A stretch of 64,000 bases of DNA, taken from Opisthocomus hoazin. Its lineage: Eukaryota; Chordata; Aves; Opisthocomiformes; Opisthocomidae. The DNA lies in NCBI RefSeq assembly GCF_030867145.1, contig NC_134422.1, forward strand, positions 11,232,531 through 11,296,530, written 5' to 3'. Shown one piece after another: positions 14,101 through 26,100 of the stretch. The position numbers were made by a program, and so were the translations under genes. A model generated the notes under the pieces. The model saw only the letters and a list, made by a program, of their open reading frames with translations. It did not search any database and was not told where the DNA came from. How positions within the stretch are numbered: the first letter of the stretch is position 1; each line of letters starts with the position of its first letter.

Positions 14101-17100
14101 GCTCACAGTTTTGAAACTGCATCCTGAGAGCACCTTCAGACTCAGTTTTCCTTGGTCTGTTCTGTTTGCAGTTGTACGGGACTCTGCGGGTGATACTGGA
14201 ACCTCTTCTAACCGATGCGCCTTTTGTTGGAGCGGTGACCTTGTTTTTTATGCAGAAGCCGGTGAGTCAGTAGTGAACTGCACTCCGCAGCCTGCTTGGT
14301 ACTTGGTCTGTCTTGATGCAAGGGGTCTTCAGCGAGTGACACAAGCTGTCCGTCGCTGGTGACACAAACTGCACGCCTGTGAATGCCTCAGCGCAGGTGT
14401 TTGAATAGCAAATTCCTGATTGCTCAATGATCCTCTTGAACCCCGAGAGGATGGGAATGAATTTGCCCTCTTCTCTTGCAGTAGTGCCCAAAAAGTTATT
14501 TGCTTCGCTCTAAGAATGGGAGGACTTTCCAACGGTGACAGCGCAGCAGCCATTTTGTGGACCTTTGCTGCAGGGTTCCTGGCAGGTGGATTTTAAGTCT
14601 TCCCATTCACAGATTTTAAATGCAGTCATCTTGGAGACCATTCAGTCATGGTCGTGCTTTGAAAGCTTGCCTGTTTAAGGTCGCGTGCCTTGTAGTTGAG
14701 TTGTGATCTAATAAAATGTGAGAAACCTTCTAGTCTTGTAAGAACCAGTTATCTTATAGCACACAGCTTTGCTTCCTTGTGGGTTATGCTCTGCTTGAGT
14801 TCATGGAAGTCATAACATTTTTGATCTTGGAAGAGGTGTTTTTGTGTTTAGATGTAGTAGCATTATTTTAGCACATGAAAAAAACCTTTATGTTTATTAT
14901 GTGAATGGAAATCCAGACTCCTGAAGTCAGGTGGTGTTTGTAAATCCCCCTGCCTCAGGGCATAGGCCAACCCCTAAGTGAAAGGATGAGGCAACAACTT
15001 CAAAGTCTAGGTAGAGCTGTCGGATTTACTACACATGACCGCAGGGTATCTGCCAGTGGCCATTGCTAGGGGCTGAATCCTCTCTTTCCCTGTGCTTGCA
15101 GGGGAAGTCCCAGTGATACCCTCGTTTTGGGTATGGCAGGTAAAATAGATAAGGGAGTTGATACCAACTGTTGGTTTTAATGTACAGATGCAGTCACTTA
15201 CTGGTGCAGGTTTTGCTATTTTTAAACAGCTGGCTTTGTTTCAGAAGCATTTGCTTCCCCTATAAATTCTGCATTTGTTCTGAAATAGATTTTAACGGTC
15301 CTGTATAATTTTTCTCCCTGATCTTGTTGTAGCACTTGGAAATCAACTGGGCAGGCATGAGCAACCTCCTGGATGTCCCGGGGATTAAGTGAGTGTCTGC
15401 TTTGCTTCACTTTATTCTTCTTTAATAATTGGAAGTTGGAATGGTGTTCAGTAATCATCAAAGCTATTCTCAAGAGCGTTGTGGAGAAGGCGTTGTGCTG
15501 ATACTCATCCCGTCGTATTCGGCTGTGGAGTTTGCGAAACCTGAGGAGGGTGCCTTTTACATTCTGTCAGAATTGCTTCAATCACTTCATTGCGTTTGAG
15601 ATTTAGGATGGAAACAGTAAATCCCCAAAGCGACAATGGTCTATAAATTAAAAAACAAGCCCTTCCATTTCCCATGTGCCAGTTACTTGCAAAGGTAGAT
15701 GAGGTAGATCTAGGTGACTGCCAGTCTCTGCTAGTGTTTGCTTACCTGAAAGTGGAGAAAGCCAGGGTATCACAGATTTGCAGTCCCTCTGCTGAACTGA
15801 AATACAATCTGTGATAAAGAAAGCTGCACCAGATTTTATAAGGAGAAATCTTCTCTTTCTGTGTTATCTGCTCACCCTTTAGGTTCTTCAGAAAATGTAG
15901 TTCTTCCCCAGTGCCTCTTGGTTTGAGCTTGTACATAGAACTTGCACGGAAAGGATGAAAATCTGAGCGGTTTTCAGTCCTGCAGCTTTCAAACTGTTTC
16001 TCCAGACTGGAGATTCGATTCTTCCTTGCTCCTCACTGTTAAGGAGAAAATCTGTTACACAAGAGAACAAAATATATTTGGTTACTCAGCCATTGCCTTT
16101 CTCCCTTTAAATGCAAATACAGACACTTCTGCTCCCCTCTTCCCCTGCAGCTCATGGTTTGCAGACTCATAGGAAGTGGCTGGCTGCTTTAGGTGCCAGT
16201 TTATGCATTAAACAGCCTCTGAAGACCTTTGATGTCGAGTGAGAGGAAGCTTTTTTTTTTTTCAATTTGAGGCCAGCGTGGCTTTTGCCCTGAAGTTTGC
16301 CCTGAGAGCTCCAGTTTTTATCAGAGGAATTAATCTGTGCTTTTCTAACACAGCTTTCCTTAATCTTTGCAGGGAGAAGGTATGTAGGTGTTCCAACCTA
16401 CAGCCTCTCATATAATTAAGTGCAAATTTGGTGTCCTAAATTTTAACTCCCTGGATCTCTCACAGGGATTTGAACACAGAAACCCTTGCTTGTCCATTGG
16501 CACTACACATGAAAGCCAGGAGCAAAACATGCCTGACCATGAATAGGCTGAAGTACAGGTCAAATAAGAACTCTCCTTTTCAAATGAATCGGGCTTACTG
16601 AAGAGAGTAAAGAAACTGGATGGTCTGTCCTCATGTACAAGCTGTGTTTAGCTGGGTGTATCCTGCGACTTAAGAGAAGGGACAATCCTGTGACCTTCCT
16701 GTGGGGGCTTTTTGACAGGAAAGCCAACAGCCTGACCAAGGGCTTTCAGCCTCCTGGTTTCACATTTGGAGTAGGAGAGGACTTTGCTTCGGTGTGAATC
16801 GAGCTTCATCTGTAGAACTGTGACAGTTTTGTTGCACAGTCTTATATAAGTACTAGATTTCTCAAGAGGATGAAAGTCTTTCAGATGTTTGGTGCTCTTG
16901 GGTTTTCCTTTTAATATTGTCTTCTGCTCATGTGGAGTTGTAGTAGTATGTTGAAATCCTCTCGATAATCACATGGAGAGTACCGGACGTCTGTGATAGC
17001 CATATGCTTCTTGCTCAGGAGAAGTAGGTCAAGTTAGTTGTCCCTGCCGTACAAATATAGCAATTCTAAAGAAAAGATTTAAACTGAAAAACTAAAAATG

Positions 17101-20100
17101 TGTCAGTTTTAATTACACTGGGAAGTTCCCTAAACTGCAAGACAGACAGTACCCTCAGTTCAGCCAGTGTGATCTCCTGCGTGCCAAAGGTCCAGTTACT
17201 TCAAACAAGATTTTCCTTCTTAGTGCAAAATACATCAAGACACAGAATCTCGTCTTTTGCCTGGTCTTCTACTAAAAATTAAAAAAAAAAAAAGCCAAAC
17301 TCATTTTGTGCTGAATGTGGCTGGCTTCTCCTCCAGTTCTACAGTAAGGTCTCAGCACGTGGCCAAGAGGAGACAGCAGTGTGCACTGGGGCCTTATTCT
17401 AGTCTAAGTCTAAAACCAAACCACCTCGAGGTCTTGAGCCCCCTGTGAAATGCTGAAAATTCCAGACTTCCTCCTGACCTTGCCTGTCTCTGATGTCGGC
17501 GCTCCCAAGGGAACCCAGAAGGCTCATTTTGCGGTGCCCGTTCTTGCACTGTGCCTCATTCTTTCATTCTAACTGAAATTGTGATCGATTCTAGAGATTT
17601 AGGTTGCTTTTTTTCCCCCTCCCCTGCAGTGTAGTGTCAGACTCGCTAATCCAAGACTTCATTGCTGCGCGGCTGGTTCTACCGAATAGGATCACAGTGC
17701 CTCTGAAGAAGAACATCAGCATTGCCCACTTGAGGTTCCCTGTCCCGCACGTGAGTCTTTTTCAGTGAGGGTGTTCATCTCTCTGAGCGCGCGTTTGCCG
17801 CAATGGGGATGCATGTAAGCTTGGTGTGTTTGGTTCCTGCGTCAGCTGTTTCAACCTGGATTGTAGGCTTTCTGTAGGTAATACTTCAGAAATATAAAAG
17901 CAGATGTTGGATAACTGATAATTTGGGGTGCACCTGGGGGTCCCACCCTCTATACACGGCATAAGAAGTCTGTTTAGACACTGAGCTCGTTTACCAATTT
18001 AAACCTTTAGTCTCATTTGAGACTGCCACAGATCTTCAGTTAGAGAAGGTAAATACATAAGCAAAGAGTGTCAGTCTACTTTAATTTTTTTACTAATGCT
18101 GTGAAGGGCTGTAAATAGGGAGCTCAGAGGGTGAAGTCTCTTTGTTACAGAAAAAAATTAAAAACTCCAACAACAGATCTCCTAAATGCTTGACACATCC
18201 AGATCTTCAGTCTTCTTCATCCGTCAAATACCTAATATACTCATTAATGAGGGTAAATATAAATGAATGACAGAAGGATGCTGCTTATTGCAAACTTGCA
18301 AACACCAGATTGAAGTTAAATGGCCACTCTGCGATAAAATAAGAACCTGCGAATGGGTGCTTAATTCCTCCTTCAGTCAGTGGGAATTGATCTTTACTCT
18401 ACACTTGATTTGACTGTGGCTGTAATCCTGTGTGCATATGTATGTTTCTGATTTAAAAATAAATCTAAGCATATTTCCTATGCAATTATCTAGATTGGAT
18501 CATGAATCTGTTTAAGGGGTTTCTTCACTCTAGGTAAATGGTGGAAAAAGGGTTTTAATACAGCTGTCACTGGAAATTTACTGCATCAAAATACATGTCT
18601 TTGCAAAACTGTCATGGTGACTACGCCTGCTGCCTGAAATAACTAGTTTTAGGAGGTAGCATATTATAATTATCCAAAGATCACATTTTCATGAGCAATT
18701 TTGTATCTTATTTTACTCAGGGAGTAATAAGGGTTCATCTGCTAGAAGCTGAAAACCTTGTCCAGAAAGATAGTTTCCTCGGTGCAATCAGGGGGAAGTC
18801 TGACCCGTATGCTCTGCTTCGCGTTGGCACGGTGCAGTATCGAAGCAAGACAGTTTCCCGAGATCTTAATCCCATTTGGAACGAGACATTTGAGGTACTG
18901 AATCTTTTGATCTTTCCATCCGTAGGATGCACAGCTGTTTACACCCCTGTGCTTGGAGGACCTTCTCTTAGCTGACTGCGCTGGAGCAGGTGGACTTCCT
19001 TGTTACTTGATTGAGGCATTTCTGTCCCTTAAACAAGTTCAAATTTACATTGCAAACTTGAAATGTCGTTCAGGTTGATCTGATTTACATATGTGGGTTT
19101 TTGGAGGAGGTGCAAAGCACTGCTCTAAATATCAGTCAGTACAGCAGCTATAGTCTGCTCTAGCATTGATTCTTCTCTGCTTATTAGGAATATCAGATTG
19201 AGGGGTTTAACTTGTAATTCAAAGACAAACAAACTGGTTTTTGAAATATTTTTGCCTATAATGAATTGTATTTGTTATGCAATTAGCCACAAAACAGCAG
19301 GGAATGTCCTTAATGTGTTATAAAGCTGTGAAGTGTTGTGGTGTTGTCCACAGCCTGAGTCTATATGAACCAATGTGAATGCTTTTTAATCAATACCTTT
19401 TTCTCCTCCAGTTTGTTGTTCATGAAGTGCCTGGTCAGGACTTAGAAGTGGACTTGTACGATGAAGACCCAGATAAAGATGACTTTATGGGCAGGTAAAT
19501 TAGCATGGCCCTTGCTACGGGTCCAGTAACCTCTGAAAAGGGACACCTAGGTTATTCATACCAGAAATCTGATATTGAAGGAAGCTATTCCCTTTGCGCA
19601 GATATTGACACCAAGTAGTTAGTTCCTACTGCAACTAGCTTTGAACAAGGTAGAGAATGGGCCCAGACTCCTGCAGGGAATCCTAGGAAGCCCTAAGTGA
19701 TCGTTACTACAGAATTTGAGATTTACTTCGTATTTATTTTAGTTTTGGAAGTGTTTGAAGAGGGAGACTTCAGAAGTGTAAGGGTGTTCCAGTGCACATG
19801 CACTCAAATAATGCGTAGAAATTGCTATTTGGAACAGATTTGAGTGTGAGTTTTTTAGTGGTGGTTTCTTCTCCTTGCCTTCCCCAACAGCAATATGCTG
19901 TATTGCCTAAATATAGACTGAAATGTTTGCTTTATGTCTTTCAGCTTGCTTATAAGCCTAGTGGATGTAATGAATGACAGGATTGTTGATGAGGTAAAGA
20001 TTGCAGCTTATTTCTAAATATGGTTGGTGGTGTATATTTACATGTACTCATTTGTGCTCTCCCTCTGCTACTACATTGTTTCTGTGTGCTTAAAGCTTCC

Positions 20101-23100
20101 ATGCACGCTTGCACTGTGGTTTTTTGACAAAAAGAAAACAGCTTCACTCAGAAAAATTGAAGTAGCCATTACAATAACTTTTACAATCAAGCTGGCAACC
20201 TCAGACAGCCGCGAGGTTACACTGAGCCAGCAGTGGAGTATCTTGTGTTGATATCAGATGTCCTGTGTGTACCGAATGCTTTGTACAAGGCTACAGATAA
20301 AGTATGGTGAAGCAGTCTGCTGAGGGAAGAAATAATCCAATCTTGTTGTGGTTCGTCTTGCAGACCAGCACTCGGCAAACAATGCCAGGGTGCCTGTCTT
20401 GTGCTGCTGCTGGCTGGAAGCCTCCATGTGCTTTGCAAGCACAGGGATATCTTATTTTCGTTTTTTCTGGCTTGCGTTTCTCAGTAGATGGACATACTAC
20501 AACCTAAGTGTCAAAAATGCAAGCTAAGGTGCTCGAAGTACAGTTCTTACCATCTTTTGTATGTAAGTCTCAGAGTATTCTGAGAAGTAAGAAAAAGTGT
20601 TCTGCCTGACAGTTCTCAAGTTACTCTTTGTTGTCTCCATTTAGTGGTTTCCCTTAAGTAAGACAACAAGCGGACACTTGCATTTGAAACTGGAGTGGCT
20701 TTCACTGGTAAATGACCAAGAAAAGCTACATGAGGTGAGTATATTTGCTTAAAGGATTCAGATGCTCTGATCCCTGTCCAGTGATCAACAAAGGAGTGTG
20801 TAAGATTAGGAACCCCAGGCAAACTCACAGGAATTTATTTTTGTCTGGCAGAGTTTTGATGTGATTCCCCCTCTGCCCCTCCTGAAGAGGAGGGGTGATT
20901 GCCTGCCCCAGGTCCATTGGTTACTCAGGGGTAACTCAAATCTGGTAGCTCTTTTTGCTTGAGTTAGCAAAGCTTTGTTTGACTCGCTGCAAAGTTGCTT
21001 CTCACAGTTCCCCTCTCTGATAATTTTTCCCTTCCCTCTTCATCTAGGATCTGTGTAGGACCCTTGTCCATAACCCGTACTAGTCATAGGTACCCAGCAC
21101 TGGTGCTTGGTAGGGCCATGGTTCCAAGTGGTGTCTTACTCGTCCAGTGGAATTGCTTGGATAAAGCCTGTTTGCCAAGGATGCTGTTTCTCCATAATCA
21201 AGCAAAAGCATTCAAGTTCCACTAAAGTGAACAAAATTTGTTTCCAGGCTTTGTTCTGCTGACACTGGGTTCCTGACGTTGATGTATGTGGTTGAGCATG
21301 CTTTTAGGTGTCTTACTGTGCTGGGGAATCCAACCCGTTCTGCACTAGAGAGACTGAAGAGCGTTAAAACCAGTGAATTGAAAAGACTTACACCTGCTCT
21401 TACTGGTCTGCTTAAAACTGTCATGCTGTATTGGCTTGTGCTCCTCTAAATTGCAAGTTTTAGGAGAAAGGTGAAGAGCTGGTTAGCTTTCAGAAACTGC
21501 CCTTTGGATTTGTGTTGTGCATTATGTTGTCCTTGATGGGTGATCATGCCTACCTTGTGTTTTGTTTTGGTTTATCTGTCCTGGCCTTCGCAGGATAAGA
21601 AGGGTCTGTCTGCGGCGATTCTGATAGTCTACTTGGACAGCGCCTTCAACCTTCCAGTAAGTACAAAGCACACGCAGGCACCTTTCACTCCTAACCTCTT
21701 TTTTAAAGCTCACAAATTAACTGTTTTTAAATACTCTTTTACTGATTCAGAAGAACCACTTTGAGTATTCGAATGGTGAATGCGGAGCAAAGAAGATCAA
21801 AAATAACAAGTACCTCAAGGTAAAATTTATGTCCTTCTTCCGTGCTTACAAAACAACGTTCTGGATTATGCGGTATCGTAGCAACTGAAACTAGCTGTGG
21901 TTAAAAAGAAATCTCTCTGCTGTCAGAATCAAAGTGACCAGGGGTTCGAAATAATGATTGAAAGCCCGCTGCCACCCCCGTGAAAGTCTAGGAGGTCCAA
22001 GGGGGAATGCAGCACAGAAATATTTGATTGTGTGGGGGGCTGTCTTTATTTTATAGTTTGGACAGAGAGCCTCCAGACATCAGACCAGGTCATGTTATCC
22101 TTTCTGCTGCTGCAGGGGTTCTTTCCATGCTGAGCTGTTCCACCTTGACCTCCCACACTGGGGTGGGAGGAATATGCTTGTTTGTGGTAACTTTCCTGTC
22201 CATTGGAGACCTGACCACCAGATTCCTTCCCCCCCAGTTGCAGAGGGATTCAGAAGCTGCTCTGTCATTCGTGTGCAGCCTTTTCATGCTTCTGTTTACT
22301 TTTTCCCCCAAATACTGCATTTTGCTACTGTGATGCAAAGCTGCCCATTCTCTCTGAGCAGCTCCCCTCCTAAATGTCATCTTTACAATTTAGATGAGTT
22401 ACCAGCACTGTGGTAACACATCACCTTCAATAATTCTGAATTCTGGATTTCATTGTATCCACTTTGTATACAAGGCTGTGCCAAGACCAGATCCTCAGCC
22501 TTAACTTCTATAGCATTAGTGCAGAGAAGCACAGTACAAGAGGTTCAGTATTATTGCTTCTGGAAAGGAATCGTAACTTGGTGCCGAAGACTCACTTCTG
22601 GCTGCCCTACAGCAAGTCCTGAGCCTTGGAAACCAATTCTGAGAGCCCTGTTCCATTCAGGAATGATGAAGACTTCACACTGAGCCTTCAGCTCTCTGCT
22701 CTGTTTCCTCTCAGCTTCTGACAAATTTTTAACTGCTCACCTATTGAAACCTAAAGACATAAGTCTTAAATGTGTACTCTTGATGGCAGAGGGTAAGACT
22801 GTGGCTTAATTGTGTACTCTTGATGGTAGAAGGTAAGACTGTGCTGTGTTATGGCTGGAGTCTTTCCCGTGTACTGCGCTCTTCAGATGTCCCGCATCTG
22901 AAAACTATAGTCGGCTTTCCAGAAACTTACTTGAAGTAAGAGTAGTGGTTTGATACTGCTTCCTGTAAACTATAAATGTCTTTTTTTTTTTTTCCCTGCT
23001 TTCTAATTTTTCCTCGTATTAAATTGCAGAAGACAGAACGAGAACCTTCCTCCTTCGTCCTGCTCACATTAGGAAACAAGACTCAGAAAAGCAAGGTGAG

Positions 23101-26100
23101 GCTGTTTCATTCCTCAGCTTTCCTTAAAAACTTTCTGGTTTATGGGTGGCTGTCTCCAAGCGGCCCCTGGGAAGGGTAGGACCAGTGAAGCTGGTGTGGA
23201 GAGCTGTAGTTGCAGCGATAGCTGCAGGGGCCAGGAGGTGGGGGTCAACCAGCGCGTGGAAGCACTGCGTCACTGAGTTGCGCTTGATTAGTGGGTGTCT
23301 GGTCAGCTGCTGTGCAGGTGTGTGGGTTTTGTGCTCGTGGCCACGAGGTCATGTTGGTCACGACATAGTTCTACAAGGGCTGAAGAGGAAAAAATGATAG
23401 GTCTCCAATCTGGCTCATGCTGTCTCAGGGCAGAGGGTCATTTGCATCAAACTGGCATTTGTTCCCTCATCAGTCTCCTGTGTTTCAGTTTTACTGATTT
23501 TTTTTTTTTTTTTTTTTTCCTGGACAAGGCGTATTCAGCTCTCCTCCACTTTACTTTCAGTTCCTTTTTCATTATTTAATATTTACTTTTGCCTGGAGGG
23601 TATGAGCAGCAGCTGAGTTCTGCCCTCCCAGTAGCTGCCATGTTTATTGCCCCGCAGCTGGATGAGGGTGGCCCTGTGTTCCTATGGACACCCAACAAAT
23701 AGGAATGAATCCTGTTGGCTACACACGAGCATACAGGACTGGCACGTGGTGTCCTTTGTTTCTTCCACTGCTTCATCCAGACATTGGGTTCTGCTTGCAT
23801 TGTTTCCTTTTTTGGCTTTCCCTTTTCTCCACCACATCACCTGCCTCTCCCAAGCTGGTTCTGACTTCCAGCTGTCCCCTGCTCCTTTCCCCTTGCTGCC
23901 AGCACTCGTGGCCTGGCAGAAGCGGCGGGTTTACAGAGCAGCCTCAACCACAGCCCCCACGGGTGCTTTCCATGCTCTTTCATCCTTGGAGTGGACGGCA
24001 ATGAAGCTGTACCCTCATGCTCTTCCCATGAGCTCGACACCACTCCGACTGCTCCTCTAGCTTCCCTGCACTTCCCCAGCAGCTTGCTGCAGCCTGGGGA
24101 GCTGGCTCGGGGTGCCTGCAGGCTCCTTCTCTCCCTGGGTGGAGAGGTGGGAGGGAGGGAGCAGTGCCTTGCTGCGGGTAGAGCAGGATGCTGGTCCAGG
24201 CAGCACTGGCTGGGGCCAGCTGCAGCTCGACAGACTTGTTCTTCGGCATTTCCACGCCCCGCAGAACTTGTTCTGGTTTTGCCAGAGACTTGGCTTCTGC
24301 ACACTTCTGACCTGGAAATTTCGGTCTCTCCATACAGCTGGGGTGGAGCATCCCTGAAGAAAACAAGAGGGTCACTGTGACCCTCTCTGGTGAGCAGTGT
24401 CATGGTATTCTTTGCTGCCAATGGAATAAGCTAACGTGTGTGCCACAATCTTCTTGTTGCAGACCTGCAATTTCAGCAAAGATCCCACATGGGGCCAGGC
24501 TTTCACCTTCTTTGTCCACAGCGCTCATTCCCAGTCGCTCCATGTTGAGGTGAGAGAAAAGCCTTTGCTTTGGAGATGGAGTGCATGTACGAAGGAAGAA
24601 ACCTTCTCTATGGTGGATGTGATCTCAGTGCTGGTTGTTTCTGTGTGCTTGTGCTGGGTTCCTCCTACTTAAAAGGTGGAAGAAGCACCTGTTGTTGCAC
24701 GGGCAATTCTCTGTTAGGTAATGCTGGTATCTGCCTTTGCTCTAGGATCATGTAACACATAGTATCTTAGTTCAAAACATGGGACATTTCTGGCTGCAAA
24801 GTGCAAAGGAGGCTTTATACAGGTCTGTGTGTAGTAAAGCTGTGAATATTTTGCTGTCAGAATTCGCAGCCTTCATAATTCTCAACCAGAGTCCTATCTC
24901 TTCACCTGGGTGTTCTGGCTCCCTAGCATACCTTGCAGTCACAGCCAGTTCTGTGGCTGTTCACTCGGCTACAGAAATGGATTTGAACTTAGAAGGTGTA
25001 TTGAGGTTAAATGGGCTAAACAAACTATTACCTGAAAAGCTTGTAAAGGTTTAGAGCAGTTGTCTTCCCGGCTGCCTGGGACGTTTTCCCCAAAGCAAGT
25101 AAGGAAAGTCAGGTAGATCCCAGGGCCTGTTTTTTTTCTGCTAAGGCAGTTCCTTCTTTGCGTAGTTAGAGATGGGATTTTTACTCCAAACATACTCATT
25201 TGTTACACTTCTGAAATACTGGCATCACCCATTTGGAAGTCACCATACTTGATAGTATGTGCTGAAGTAAATAAGCTAATTTTGGTCTCTGTCTGAAATA
25301 CCTTCTTGCTTTGCTGTTCCCAGTGGTATGCTTTCCAGTTTGCCATCAAATAAGCTTTTTTTTTTCCCTTCCCCCTAGATAAAAGACAAGGATCGGGATA
25401 ACGTACTGGGAACTTCAGTGCTATGTCTCTCCCACTTACTTAAGGACCCAAACATGACTCTGGATCAGAGATTTCAGCTGGATCATTCCAGTTCAGACAG
25501 CTTCATTAAGATGAAACTTGTGTTGCGGGTAAGTTGTTCTTTGCCATACTCACTCGGCTTCCTCAGTGGAAGCATTCAGTTCTAAAAAGGCAAAAGAGAT
25601 GAAGGATGGGTGTGGAGAAATGCGGCTTTGCTTCACAGATGAGTAGAAAGCAGAAGTGTGACAAGGTCTTTAAGTGCAATTAAGAGTGCGTGGTGGAGGT
25701 GAGGCGTATCCCTGGGGCTTCCTAAAACTTAGCGCAGTGCCATTGCTGAAAATCTTCTCATGACAATGGAGAGTTGGACTGAGAAAATCTAAGCTGGGGA
25801 AATCAAAGCTGATGATAGACAGTAACAGAGGCTGGTGCTTAGGAATTGTTTTCTCATTGTGCTCAGGATCACTGTTAAATACGTACACGTAGGATAGGGG
25901 CAGAGAACATCACAGCTAATGCCATAGGCCTCTCACCCCTAATGGCAGATTCCTGCTGTTATAGTCTGTGAAGTTTCATCCTAGGTGGTAATGCTGGCAT
26001 TAACCCCAACGCTTTGGGAGCAGCGCTCATTTCTCTCCCTTGTGATTTTTAGGCCTTGAATGTTGAAGAACCCGATCCACAAAGAGTCAAGGCTGGTGTC

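Larger units (their letters stand above)
13555..17629 (+). other. ESYT3 introns 5 to 7
   Basis: Between exons at 13488 and 17630 and around those at 14172 and 15333. T-run at 16251 and A-run at 17280. Nothing else recognised. Confidence 0.55.
17751..21593 (+). other. ESYT3 introns 8 to 12
   Basis: Introns around the C2A exons. No repeats or other genes recognised. Confidence 0.55.

Noticed and set aside
23837-24421. 194-codon minus-strand frame, with others overlapping it
   Set aside because: Several frames on both strands are open in this GC-rich part of an ESYT3 intron; no homology or splice logic.
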